From assembly GCA_949825045.1 (NCBI GenBank), contig OX463816.1, positions 19,665,243 to 19,729,242 on the forward strand: 64,000 bases of DNA, read 5' to 3'. The translations under genes and the position numbers were made by a program. This DNA comes from Argyresthia goedartella (taxonomy: Eukaryota; Arthropoda; Insecta; Lepidoptera; Argyresthiidae). Position 1 is the stretch's first letter. Every line of letters begins with the position of its first letter. Below the pieces are notes generated by a model. That model had not been told where the DNA came from. It worked only from the letters and a program-made list of their open reading frames with translations, and searched no databases. Of this stretch, positions 1 through 10,827 are shown in pieces.

Positions 1-377
1 ATGACTAGAATTTTGGCAAGGGCAACCACACAGTCCTATACGAACTCGTGGGTAGCGTATCGTGGGGAGGTGGCAGTTGGTCGCTGTTACAAAACCATTT
101 ACGAGTCTTCAGTGGCCCGATCCGGAAGAAAACCAAGCCTAGTCAACCTACCAGATGTTACATGGTGTAGTTCATTGGTGACATCATCAGTGACTTTTCC
201 CTTAACCCCTCAGTTACCACTGACGTTTATTAGTGAAGCATAGGGTTCAAAATCGCGATCCGTGCCAACTACCCTCGGTTTTTGAGTAGTTTATGCTTAG
301 TTTTATCGTAAATGTAAATTGACAGAGAGGCCAGCCTACTACGCCATATGAAGAGGAAACATAAACGTAAACATTTA
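1..377. other. No recognised gene or repeat
   Basis: An 80-codon open frame runs from base 1 to the stop at 241. Its product has no motif, hydrophobic pattern or codon bias that suggests a real protein. I see nothing else. Confidence 0.5.
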
Positions 378-640
378 CATACAGGCACAGGCAATAAATT
401 AAATTGCTTCTGGCCCCACACTAGGACGTCGCTGATTCTGGGTCGTGGGAACCAGAATCAGCGAAATCACACACATATAAACATCCAAGAGCGGGGGATA
501 TTTTTTTCTGAATCCCCAGCCGGAGATCGAACCCGGGACTTCTCGCATGGTCGGCAGAGCCGCAACCGCAGCCCCACAGAGGTCGTCGAGAGTATACGAG
601 TAGAAGACAATATTAGATATAATCCACGCGTGTTTCGGAA
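378..640 (-). mobile_element. tRNA-derived SINE-like copy
   Basis: Read on the minus strand, the high-coordinate end carries a pol III B-box (GGTTCGATCTC, around 523-533) in a tRNA-like head, followed by a non-tRNA body. The body holds a perfect 12-bp inverted repeat (430-441 and 452-463, CGCTGATTCTGG). Head plus unrelated body is the usual SINE plan. The A-box is less clear, and no target duplication was identified, so the ends are approximate. Confidence 0.5.
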
Positions 641-1500
641 GCATGTCAGTGGCCTCAGATCTAACCGCGATATCGCACCTCGGGTCGCCACGCATCAGAG
701 GCCATTTTTATCATATTTTTATGATATCAATTTTCTCTATTATTTGTGCAATAATGAAATTATGAAATTATTATATCCCTAGTGGCAAGAAACGTTGAAT
801 TCGTGATTTCTGAACGATGCATACTTGAAATTATAATTTTGCTACCTTGGTAGACATGCCACAGCGAAAATTTACGTGGAAACCATGATTTAAATATTAC
901 CTACTGTCACGTTACAGGGGTTATGAGAAATAACCCTGTGTAGAGGAAGCCTAAGAGAAATTTAAAGTAAGTTAGAAATTTGGAATGTAGGTTCTAAAAG
1001 TCGAAAAATAAAATAGGGAGAGTATTAGTAGAGTGATGGCCGATTTCAACAACGATCCCTCTCTTTTAGGGGACACTTTATTTCTTTCAGGGGCCACCTA
1101 GCGGTTATTTCGATCTGACCTAAATGTAAGGGTCATCTAGGCTCCTTGGGGACCCCCTAAATATAAGAGTCCGGCCACCGAAACAATCGCTAGACAGCTA
1201 AGAAAAAGAGCTAAGTGTCCCTTAACTGTTGGTGAAATCGGGTATGAGTCCTTTTATTTTACACGATTCCCTAAATTACAATTAGAACTATTTACAACCT
1301 AACACTATATACGACCTTACTTTTACACAACTAAATACCCTGACTCTGGGAGAATCTCCACGGGCGCCGAAGGCAAAACACCTAGCAGTAGTAGTAGTAG
1401 TTTTTATGTTATGGAGGTCCAAAGATTGAAGAAAATGCCTACATTTTTTGGATTTCGGGGGAGTTGGAGGAGGAGAGGGGTTGGAGGAGGGGTTGCCAAG
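641..1500. other. Intergenic, no gene seen
   Basis: This stretch contains a short (AGT)n run near 1387-1400 and a purine-rich block at 1456-1492. Nothing coding is recognised. The TATA-like text near 1161 and the GC-richer flanks could be from an old LTR, but no partner LTR is visible. Confidence 0.4.
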
Positions 1501-2204
1501 AGTAGGGGGTCGCCTCGCACCGCTCCGCTTCGCTCCGGCTCCCGGGTCTGCTGTAACGTGTGAACCTAACAAACCTATCTTTAGTTTTTAAACAGGAAGT
1601 GACCTAAAGCAACCAATTTGGTTCTGATAAACTCTATAAAGTAGTTAGTTAGTAAACAAAGCCAAAGTCGTCCAGAGAGTCACGGATAAAACGAGAGCGC
1701 AATAGAACATTCACGAAACACGGAAGGAATCGGAATGAAATGAGCAAGTAGGGGGTCGCCTCGCTCCGCTCCGCTTCGCTCCGGCTCCCGGGTCTGCTGT
1801 AACGTGTGAACCTAACAAACCTATCTTTAGTTTTTAAACAGGAAGTGACCTAAAGCAACCAATTTGGTTCTGATAAACTCCATAAAGTAGTTAGTAAGTA
1901 AACAAAGCCAAAGTCGTCCAGAGAATCACGGATAAAACGAGAGCGCAACAGAACATTCACGAAACACGGAAGGAATCGGAATGAAATGAGCAAGTAGGGG
2001 GTCGCCTGTAACGTGTGAACCTAACAAACCTATCTTTAGTTTTTAAACACGAAGTGACCTAAAGCAACCAATTTGGTTCTGATAAACTCCATAAAGTAGT
2101 TAGTAAGTAAACCAAGCCAAAGTCATCCAGAGAATCACGGATAAAACGAGAGCGCAACAGAACATTCACGAAACACGGAAGGAATCGGAATGAAATGAGC
2201 AAGT
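1501..2204. repeat. 246-bp tandem repeat, three copies
   Basis: Copies start at 1501, 1747 and 1993 (period 246), each opening with AGTAGGGGGTCGCC and ending with GGAATGAAATGAGCA. They are nearly identical. The third copy lacks the ~37-bp GC-rich segment (CGCTCCGCT-rich) that the first two carry after their start, so it ends at about 2204. The high identity suggests recent amplification. Confidence 0.9.
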
Positions 2205-2524
2205 CATTCAGGAAATACAAAATTGCTGACGCAAATTTCTACCATTACAACAAAATCTTGTAATTTCTACTAAAATCATGTACCAATATCCAACGTTGGA
2301 GCTTTTGAGTTTGACATTTGTCGTTCCGAGATTGGCCAAGTTGTAAAAATCGCGTAAACATATTTTATAATTAAAGTGCTAAAATGATGTTTCCTAAATC
2401 AGAAAATGGTACCAGAGGATAGCTAAGGACCCCCCCTAACCACCTAAGTACTCCAATCTTCCAATTTCAATGTGTCTTATATAAGACCCAACCCATCAAT
2501 TAACAACAACCATTTGACAGTTTA
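2205..2524. other. Unannotated spacer
   Basis: AT-rich spacer with no open frame or repeat that I recognise. Confidence 0.4.
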
Positions 2525-2815
2525 ACATAACATAACATAGCGTCAAGCCTTTTCCCATACGGGGTGGCAGAGGCACAATCGTACCCACTTTGAGGCAGTT
2601 ATTCAATACTCCATTTTGCGTGACAGGGGGCTAGCCCATCGCAGCTGTGCAGTAATGAAGGTTTCCTCAGGATGTTTTCCATCACCGTTAGAGTGACCGT
2701 GTAATGCACAATGAAGATAAATAAATTATCTCATTAGTACATAGTCAGGAATCGAACCTGTATCTCCTGTGTGAGAAGCAAGCGTGAAACCCATTAGAGC
2801 ATCGATCTCAGTTTA
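2525..2815 (-). mobile_element. Dispersed SINE-like repeat with reverse B-box
   Basis: The segment with ACGGGGTGGCAGAGGCACAA, CTCCATTTTGCGTGACA and the text around 2640-2700 recurs in shorter form at 15594-15700 and 50155-50330. A reverse-oriented B-box-like stretch (GGAATCGAACCTG, 2748-2760) sits near the high end, suggesting a tRNA-derived head on the minus strand. Ends are approximate. Confidence 0.55.
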
Positions 2816-3706
2816 CAGTTTACTGGTATAAATAAAATGAAATGAAGAAAATAAATAGAAGTTATGATAACGTCAGCCCTTTCGTAAGGCTGAACTATAG
2901 ATCAAAAGAAGTACCTCGGTGCAATCTCTGAACCTCTTGAGCCTTGTGTAGAATACAAGTGTAACACTTGGGTTTGCAGTATTTGTCGAAATCCTGCAGG
3001 TTTGTTTTAGATTAGGTATTTAGGTAGGGGCAGTATATAGAGTAGGGAAAACACTACATTATATTGTGTTCACATTTACAGTATTTACTTACGATTTTGC
3101 AATTAATTGGTAAACTATTTTACAATGTGTGTGCTCGAAACGAGCGTTTTCCAAGCAGACTGCACTTTGCACTAGTGCCTTTTAATTTTCAGTTTTATTT
3201 AATTTTTAATTCCGTTGTCAGCCTGATACTAAGAGTTTTTAATATCGGCGTTAAGTTAAACAAATTAGATTATCAATCATATAAAAGGTAAAATTTTAAT
3301 AAAACTTCATTAAACGCGTTATAAAGTAATTACTTTAGATTTAATTTTGAATTTTCATTAAATATGTATGCCTGAACGTATATTTTGCTTGGCCTTTTTG
3401 CGATACGACGTGGCAGCTATTATTTTCACATAAGCAGTAGTAGATATGTTTAGCGCGCATGTAGTTAAAATAAACCCGCCATTTTACAAATCGGTTGTTT
3501 AGTCCATAAACTTATATATATGTCGGATCCGATGAAATAAAAGCCGTACGGACCAATGGAAGGAACGACAAGTGAGTCACGTGACGGGCGCACCGCGCGC
3601 CACCTGTTGTCTATGGCTCGCTTTGACAGAATCTCGGTGCTGACAAAAGCAGGGTGATGAAGAGATTGTGAAGCTGGTTGGTGACCTGAACGACGGACAA
3701 GTAAAC
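2816..3706. other. Unannotated spacer
   Basis: No protein-like frame is seen; a 75-codon frame at 3064-3291 looks like chance. A GC-richer patch at 3570-3625 has no recognised identity. Confidence 0.4.
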
Positions 3707-3744
3707 GAGGATCTAGCCAAAACTTACGATTTGGCTAGATCCTC
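3707..3744. repeat. 15-bp perfect snap-back hairpin
   Basis: GAGGATCTAGCCAAA (3707-3721) is followed after an 8-base loop by its exact reverse complement (3730-3744). It lies about 70 bp from the end of the gypsy reverse-transcriptase relic. Confidence 0.85.
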
Positions 3745-3811
3745 ATTAGTGCATAAAGTACTCACATACTTAAAGCACAGTTTGTCGACGCTCTATGCAT
3801 TGCTCTTCATT

Positions 3812-4330
3812 CTAGGACTTTACCAGGACATCGCCGACATAATCCACCATGTACCTATAGGCAAGTTCACCTAGGGCATTCATAATCGCTCGTTGGAATA
3901 CGGATATGGCGTTTCGCAAGCCAAAGAGCATGGTGAGATATTTGTACTGTCCGTCGTTCGTTACAAACGCAGTTCGCTCAATTGACTGTTCCTGGACCGG
4001 AATTAAATAGAAATTGCTTGCGCAATCAAGTTTTGTATAGTAATGACCGCCATGAAGCCTCAAAATCTGGTGTATGATCAGGGGAAGGGGGTAGTTATCG
4101 GGTACTGTGTTACAGTTTAACTCGCGATAGTTTATTCACATACGATCCGCACCATTATGTTTTTTTACAAAGAGCGCCGGGCTTGCGAACGGTGAACAAC
4201 TCGTTCTAATTATGTTTGCACGTAATAACTCATCTACCCTATCAAGCATGTTCTTATGCTCCTCTGGGGATGAACTATACGGACATTGCTGCACAGTTTT
4301 ATTTATTATTAATAATAAAAATGGTAGCAT
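3812..4330 (-). pseudogene. Ty3/gypsy reverse transcriptase relic
   Basis: Two minus-strand frames carry gypsy RT. The first (4136-4330) holds the N-terminal part, with the pattern LLRANIIRTSCSPFASPALF resembling the 'giIR.S.SPfaSPvvlV' block. The second (3812-4063) holds the core, with YYTKLDCASNFY, RTAFVTNDGQYKY and LFGLRNAISVFQRAIMNAL, then YMVDYVGDVLV where functional elements have Y/F-x-DD. The catalytic DD is therefore altered. The two parts are in different frames, about 70 bp apart, so the gene is broken. It belongs with the integrase relics upstream on the same strand, although the order INT then RT is not the usual gypsy order. Confidence 0.85.
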
Positions 4331-4961
4331 AATAGGCGTTCGGTCATTCCTGACTAACTCACTAAAACTATGTCGTCAAACTCTACAAGTTTTTAAAATA
4401 TCTTAGGCTCTACTTTACATTGTAGTTTCTGAATCATGGAAAGTAAATTTAGTTAAAATATTTACAGTCACAATCATAACTGCACAGAGTATCAAATACC
4501 ATCAAACCAAAGCTAATTAGCTCTACCATTTAGGACATGGTTACAAACACATAATAGTAATTCGGATGATAGCAAGTCTCACATTCGTGGCCTAAGAGCT
4601 GCAATAGCTCCCCAACATTGTATTACGCATCCCTTTTAAGCATCGCAATCATAAGTTGCAACAGTGTATCCCCTCCAAGGATCACTTCACAGAGTCCACC
4701 ATGAATCTCTCTATTCTTCAAGAAGAGCCGGCCTCCGCCAGGTCCATGCGCCCATCGCGTACCCACGGATTACTCTCCGCAAGAAAATACCGACTTCCAA
4801 CGAGCTACTTCTACGACATGAACTCTAGTATAGCCGAACAACCGAACTGTGCACACATTACCCTATCGTCATCGTCACAGCATCAACATGCTATTCACTT
4901 GAATCTATTTCATTATCTGAAACCTCAAATTGGTATTTGACCCTCTGGCAATTTATGAAAC
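4331..4961. other. Spacer between gypsy RT and integrase relics
   Basis: No retroelement domain is recognised here on either strand. A 94-codon plus-strand frame (4656-4940) shows no motif and is probably chance. Confidence 0.4.
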
Positions 4962-5471
4962 CTATTGTGTGCGTACGTACTTGTAAGTACGCTTACAACT
5001 CAATGATTTCAAGACATAATGTTCACCAACCAAAACCTCTATCACTCTAAATGCACATTTGAACTTGGGATCCAACATAGTTTGATTCCGCCTTTCATTC
5101 TCAATCAAAACAAAGTCACCGATGGAAAACTTAATCAGCCTTGCCTTAGATGCATCAAACCTCTGCTTATCATACAGTGCGTTTTTATCAATCCGTTCCG
5201 ATGCAGATTGTCTAATTTCATTGAGATCTAATGTCTGTTCTACCTCATCATCGGCCATCAAGTCTAGCGGACGAGCAACTTTTCCTATCATGAGCTCTAA
5301 AGGGCCAAATTTCGTGACTCTATTCACAGTGCATTTTAATGGAAGTTGCACATCGCCTAATGCATCCTACCACGATTTATCACCGCTTGACTCTACTGCT
5401 GTAAACATTCCCTTTAGAACGCCCATTACTCTCTCTATCTGACCGTTAGCTCTAGAAGACATACTCCTCCT
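4962..5471 (-). pseudogene. Ty3/gypsy integrase C-terminal relic
   Basis: The minus strand reads SSRANGQIERVMGVLKGMF near 5405-5465, the usual gypsy 'anGQvER' block that follows the third catalytic region of integrase. A second frame (4962-5351) continues with MIGKVARPLDL, YDKQRFDASKAR and FSIGDFVLIEN, which match the integrase C-terminal domain (a 'y.k...a....vGD.Vlv' pattern). A frame change near 5355-5365 separates them. The catalytic D,D,E core that should precede this is absent because a SINE occupies the place (5476-5723). Confidence 0.85.
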
Positions 5472-5475
5472 AAAG

Positions 5476-5723
5476 ACCCGAATGGCCGAGTCGGTAGTGA
5501 CCCTGCCTATGAAGCCAAGGGTCCCGGGTTCGAGTCCCGGTGGGGGCAAATATTTGTTTGATGAGAACGGATGCTTGTAGCATAGTCATGGTTGTTTATC
5601 TGTCTAAGTATAATATTTATCTATATAAGTATGTGTATCGTTGTCTAGTACCCAAGATACAGGGAATCCTAGTTTGGGGCTAGATCAATGTGCGTGAATA
5701 GTGTCCAAGGTATTATTATTATT
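5476..5723 (+). mobile_element. tRNA-derived SINE, copy 1
   Basis: The head has an A-box (TGGCCGAGTCGG, 5483-5494) and a B-box (GGTTCGAGTCCC, 5527-5538) at tRNA-like spacing. The body is unrelated to tRNA and the tail is a (TAT/TTA)n run near 5708-5723. A second full copy in the opposite orientation lies at 40250-40500; the two match along body and tail. It sits inside the gypsy integrase, with different integrase segments on either side. Confidence 0.85.
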
Positions 5724-6050
5724 ATCCTTCGTATTATTCTTACCTCTGAGCTTACCAGTCGCGTTAATGTGTATCGTATGCCATGGTACTGTCACTTTTG
5801 GTATCAGATGAAGTTGAGCTTCCACCTTACCTGAGTCTTTCTTGGCAACCTTGCACGTAACACAACTCTCTGTGAACTTTCTCACGAAACGACTCATTCC
5901 TTTAAACCAATAATGGTCATAGAGCTTTTGCAACGTTTCCTCTCATCCAAGATGAATCAGGGATTCATACACATTGTTCACGACCGACCATCTCATTGCA
6001 CGGGGAACTATGGGTAAACATTTTGTCTCACCGTTTCGCACACCTGATTT
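5724..6050 (-). pseudogene. Ty3/gypsy integrase zinc-finger (H2C2) relic
   Basis: Read on the minus strand, the frame gives AMRWSVVNNVYESLIHLG, a stop, then LYDHYWFKGMSRFVRKF, ESCVTCKVAKKDSGK and VPWHTIHINATGKLRGKN. This is the HHCC-type integrase N-terminus with its CxxC (CVTC) and the 'PWhtIHiD..GkL' start of the core; the first catalytic Asp position reads Asn. The in-frame TGA and the missing core show that it is dead. Confidence 0.85.
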
Positions 6051-6685
6051 TATGTACCTACAGCGAAGTGCAATTGTGATAAACTACCGGCGATATTAAA
6101 GTGAGTAGATAAATAGTGAAAAACATCAATAGCTTCAAAGTCAAAATACCTTTGGTTACCACGCGCATCTATTGATGCGCGGGTGACGCTGTGTTTACAA
6201 ACCGGTATTTTGGTACAATTTTAGTGCAGAATGTTGGCATGCTTGGCAAGTCTAAATGCGGCATTAGTCAAACTCTACCATGAACATATTTGTCTGTGGT
6301 CTTTCGTTGAAAAAAATATTCTGATTGGAAAAAACAAAATCACATTTTCTCGCGCGCGAATGAATTGAATTGTTGAATTATTCAATATTGAAATATTGAA
6401 TTGTTTCTATAAGAACACACTAATGTTTTTAATGTTTTGAAAAGTTTATCTTGTGTAGATTACGTAGGTATCAAACAACATGTATATTTGTTGATGTTTT
6501 TCTCATGTCGGCTAGATTTGTGTCGAGAGGGAACATTTTCATAGAAGTCGGTGATTCTCATGTCGGTACAAAAATAAACTAAGGTCACAGTGACATTTTT
6601 TTCACATAAACTAAGAGAGGGTTTCATCAGCTACTCAGATCTACAATTCGTATAGTTCTAAGAGTTACCATTCCAACAGAATCAC
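6051..6685. other. AT-rich spacer
   Basis: No gene is seen. Around 6360-6405 there is a run of overlapping ATTGAA/TTCAAT text that can fold on itself. Confidence 0.4.
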
Positions 6686-6887
6686 TTGATACGTCAGTCA
6701 AGTGCCGCGCGCGGGTGGGCTCAAAATATGCCGCGGATCCTAGCTGTTTCGCGCCTGGGCGGCCCGGATTCGCAGAGGTGTGCTTCAGATTGTCATTCCG
6801 TGTTTACTCTTTGCTTGATCTCCCGCGCAACGCCAACGATGTCTGATGACGAATCTCAAGATCCCCAGAGGCATCCTATTCTGTATT
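6686..6887 (+). other. GC-richer block with a short acidic start-like frame
   Basis: A 74-codon frame is open here. An internal ATG at 6839 opens MSDDESQDPQR, an acidic N-terminus typical of many nuclear or transposon proteins, but the frame ends within 25 codons at the border of the 555-bp repeat. It could be the 5' remnant of a transposon gene or a truncated exon. I cannot assign it. Confidence 0.2.
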
Positions 6888-7442
6888 ATAACGGAAATGA
6901 GAAGATCTGAGACACATTTTTTTTATTTGCTATAAAAAGTTGACAGGCGTTGGCAGGTTTAAGCAACGTGATTTAATGATTCAACTATGAACTGCAAAAG
7001 AGAAGCCAAATATTCTTAAACCAGACAAATTACGGTGTTGACCAATGCTCAATTAAGCGGCAAGATAAATTTGGTATAAACATAACTATGGAGATTAGTG
7101 GTTATCGAAGGCATCGCAAATTTCACAAGGCCTCATATAAGCTCAAGTGGCTCATCGCGTTGTTACCAGACTTGAAATATTAAGGTTCGAGGTTCGATTC
7201 TCCGTTGTCAACTTTTCTTTTTCTATTTTACTTTTGGTTTTGGGTTATTAATTTGTGGGTCCTTTCTGAATAGCTATTCGGGAGTGTCGGGTTGTGCTAA
7301 TTAAATTTAAGTCCTAGAAGTTAATTGCTTATCATGCATCTTTGTAAATGTTTTCTACCTTGTTTAAACTACTGAATATGTCGTATCAGTAATTGCCTAT
7401 TACTTCTATAATCGTCATTATTTATCTAGTCTAGAATCTATA
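6888..7442 (+). repeat. 555-bp dispersed repeat with internal tRNA-like promoter, copy A
   Basis: It is matched over its whole length by the reverse complement of 45213-45781 with few changes. Boundaries are set by the match from AACGGAAATG to CTAGTCTAGAATCTA. In its centre lie an A-box-like TGGCTCATCGCG (7148-7159) and a B-box GGTTCGATTCTC (7191-7202). A classical SINE has the tRNA part at its 5' end; here ~250 bp precede it. Confidence 0.85.
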
Positions 7443-7924
7443 ATGTTTATTTTAATTGTTTTATTTGTGTTGCGTGTTGTGACGAAACAAACATTTGGTT
7501 TATTTCTCAGTAGGTAGAAATATATTTGTTTAAACAATCTCCAAAATGTGGATAATGTGGATTTAAGAGCTATGAAATAAGTTATGAATCATAAATTTAA
7601 AATGAATATGGTTTAACTTCACCGTTGCTTTCAGTGGATATCGAATTATGACCATTTTACACATTTGTGATGTTGTTTTGAAATGTCGCATTTACCATGG
7701 CTCATTCAATCGAAACTCATACGTAAGGGTGTTTAATTACGATATAGTTTGGTAGGTCAAACAGATGCGTAGTTAGTTCAATGATGGAAATACAGATGGC
7801 GGTCGATCGCCTTTAAAGTCCAGATGGTTTAACTCAAATTAGAACTTTAATCACTATAACTGCAATAAGATGTTTTATATAGAAAAAAAAATAGTATTAT
7901 TTTATTTAGATTATTTTATGATGT
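7443..7924. other. Unannotated AT-rich spacer
   Basis: No coding frame or repeat is recognised. Confidence 0.4.
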
Positions 7925-8640
7925 TATAGAGTCTATTTCTAGTTGAACTGTGTGATTTAAAATATAAAGTGTGTATACGGTGTAGATCAGTAACCAAACA
8001 GAGCACTGAGCTTCGAAAGGAAACGAAACGAACCAATGAGAATGACTCGCGGAGTTTGAGATGGTGGTTTGGCGAGCATGCCTGGGGTAGGACGTTTTGG
8101 TGGGAAGAGAAAATATAAAAGGGATGGGTCGAGATGAGAGGGGGCTTTTTGTTGCTGGTCGTCGAGTGAAGTGTGAGTTAAGACTCAGAGGGGGAGCCAT
8201 TCAGTCTCCGCATCAAACTACTGTGACACACGTCTTTCGGGAATTCTATACAGTTCGATTCGCCGTTTTACGCGTCTTGAACTGGGAGAGTTGTGATTGC
8301 GTGTTGCAGTGGATTTTCGTGAGTGTCTGAAGCGCCGAGATATACCTCGGTTCCTATCCTTTAAATCAACCTACCCCAAATTCCAAAACTATCCTTGGGT
8401 CGTTAGATAAGAACTTGTAGGTAATTGATCTGAGTCTGAGTCTGGGCTTGGAGCGACCCTAATTTCCTTTTTCCTTCACCATAGGGTTCCTGGATTGGCT
8501 CTTAGCTAATAAGGCCTGGCTAATCCTCTCCTCATTCCTTTCGTGTAGCGAGTTTTGAAATTCCCACACACACAGTCATTAAACATACAAACACATTCAA
8601 ATCAAACTCAACCATTTTCTAGTGGTGTCGATGATGGACG
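7925..8640 (+). mobile_element. Possible LTR and leader of a gypsy relic
   Basis: A TATAAAAGGG box (8114-8123) is followed by transcript-like, GC-richer sequence and an A-rich stretch near 8565-8615. A TGGTGTCGATGATGG segment (8622-8636) then lies where a primer-binding site would be. A gypsy RT piece starts 140 bp later on the same strand. No second LTR is present, so this is inference from position and composition. Confidence 0.3.
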
Positions 8641-8779
8641 TGGTATAACACTAGGATTTTAGACTAGGCTAGACAGGAGTTTAGTTGCGGCTAAACCTAG
8701 GTTGTCGAGGTTATGTAGTTAGGGAGACAAACACGATTATTTGTGTTTGTCTAATGAATTATATGTGTCTTCAATGGAT

Positions 8780-9045
8780 ATGAAGCAAGAATAGATTTAT
8801 TGGTTGACACTTACTGTAGTAAAAGACCATACAGATGCACGATAGAAGATAAAAAGGAAATTGAAGAACAAATAAGAAAGTTACTAGATAATAAACTAAT
8901 AGAAGAATCGTATAGTCCAGTTGCTGCTCCAGTTACATTGGCATTTAAAAAAGAAGACAACAAAAAATCAAGACTTTGCATAGATTTCAGAGATTTCATC
9001 GGGAATCAGTTTTATGTACCAAACAAGTATCTGAAATTCGTATGA
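8780..9045 (+). pseudogene. Ty3/gypsy reverse transcriptase N-terminal fragment
   Basis: The frame reads EIEEQIRKLLDNKLIEESYS, then SPVAAPVTLAFKKED and SRLCIDFRDF, the classical start of the gypsy RT domain ('I.eLL..giI..S.SPfaaPvvlv.KKdg..RlCiDyR.lN'). It breaks off at the DFR motif and ends at a stop at 9043. About 75 residues remain of a several-hundred-residue polyprotein. This belongs to a different gypsy lineage from the minus-strand relic at 3.8-6.0 kb, since the sequences differ strongly. Confidence 0.85.
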
Positions 9046-10827
9046 TTACAAATAATTACGTTATTTCCTTCTCACTCTTGAAATACCTACATACTTATAA
9101 AACTATCTAACAAACTAAATATTTTTTTGATTGTGGCTGTTTTGATCTTTCTTTTCTTGACCGTATATCATGTTGGTTGGCCTACCTAACTTTACATTAA
9201 ATGACAAACATATTCTAATTCCAAATAGCATGTAGATTGACGTGGTTACTTGGTCATTCACAAAACACACACTTACAAATTTACTCTACAAGAAGCTGAC
9301 ATTACTATAAGAACACTCTACTAGATTCTACCCGGCCTAAGGTTTATTAGCAGTCATTCTCGCCTTCTGAAACGCCTCCGATTCAGAAGGTCGATCATTC
9401 TTGCTGCATTGGAATTCGAACGAACTTGTGCTTTCCATTTTCCAAAGGCTGTCACTGCTTGGAGTACTATCTGGTTCATACCTTTGTCGTAGGCACGTAG
9501 TGCCTAGACTTCTTCTTACTCATGGACTGGAGAACTACTCGCATACCCCGATTAAAAGATGGATTTGTACAATTCGGATTGATTTGACATTGTAGTACAG
9601 ACCCTGGTCGCATCATTCAGGGACCCTCATCGCCCCTGTTTAGAGTGAAGTTTACTTCGCTGTAGAATGCCTGTGGATGGCCTGAAATCCGATAGAATCA
9701 AACCTACACACACGCTACATTATCAATCTAGTGACCTAAGTAGTTACGCTGAATTTACATGTCTTAAAACTAATTTGTATATAAAATATCTGGATGAACA
9801 TCAACATGGTTACGGAATAAAACTTAAGAGACGGGTAGGTGTAAATAAAAATATCCCGTAACCGATCAACAAACATGTTGGACTGATGGATGAGAGATAT
9901 CACAATATCAAATCATATAAAAAAATATAACCCAAATAGCCTATATGTAGTTGATTGGCAGGTAAACTAACTCGAGAGGGATTTGAGTAGATTCAGGCGG
10001 TCTCTAGGTGCTGGTGTATTCAGTTGGCTAATTCCAGATCTTCAGCAGTCTTAAAATAATGCAGTCACGTAGATTGTGTATGGGAAAGCGTGGGAGGAGG
10101 ATGGCCCCAAAACAGGTGAAAGATAACGCCAAAAGCGTACTAATGAACACATAATTAACCCTATGTTTACTTATGAATTGTGTTTACAATTTTGAGTGGT
10201 TGTAAGCATTATTTTATAAAATTTAAGCTTATTTTGCTTAGCTAAATCTAACTTCGTCTGTCTTGGGTCCGTAGAACTCGGTTGACCTCCATTGGCGTCG
10301 GGCGGGGTTAAAAGGCCCGACCTTAGGGCCCGTGTCCCTTCTGGACGTGATCTCTAGCACAAACCCTCCTTTGTAAACACATGTAATCGAAATTCCTTTT
10401 AAAAATGGTTATTTACTTGGAATTTATTCTAATAAGCACGGACTCGATACTTATCAATATTTTATGTCACTAATATTCATCACTGGCTGGGGAACCTCAT
10501 GACGATACTGTTTAACTAAAACCACTCTAAAAAGAACTTTGGGTTGTTACTATCACAGCGTCTGCAGTCCTACCCATGGACGATCAGCCACTACTTTGGC
10601 CAAATCATCTAAATAAGATACTCGCAATCGTTGGTATTAGAATCTTTCCGATTGGAGAAATATTCCAATAAAAATGCGTGAGGGTTAAATTCCGTCTGAC
10701 ATTAAATTAATGGTTAGCTGGTTATATCTTTAAATTTACTATTCATAGAATCGTTCGGTTAACTCGTAGGGTTTATTCATATTATTTCAAAAACGTCGAG
10801 GGGGAGGGTAGTTACAGTGTGTTTGGT
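9046..10827. other. Unannotated spacer
   Basis: No protein-like frame is seen. A GC-rich patch at 10255-10375 has clustered GGGCC/GGCCC text but no recognised identity. Confidence 0.4.

Noticed and set aside
1..243. 80-codon frame at the left edge
   Set aside because: No domain, hydrophobic segment or codon bias; probably chance or repeat-derived.
5476..5560. A functional tRNA gene at the SINE head
   Set aside because: The tRNA-like part continues into a body and tail that recur at 40250-40500, so it is a SINE.
8097..8330. 77-codon plus-strand frame as a gene
   Set aside because: It lies over the TATA-containing LTR-like segment and has no domain.
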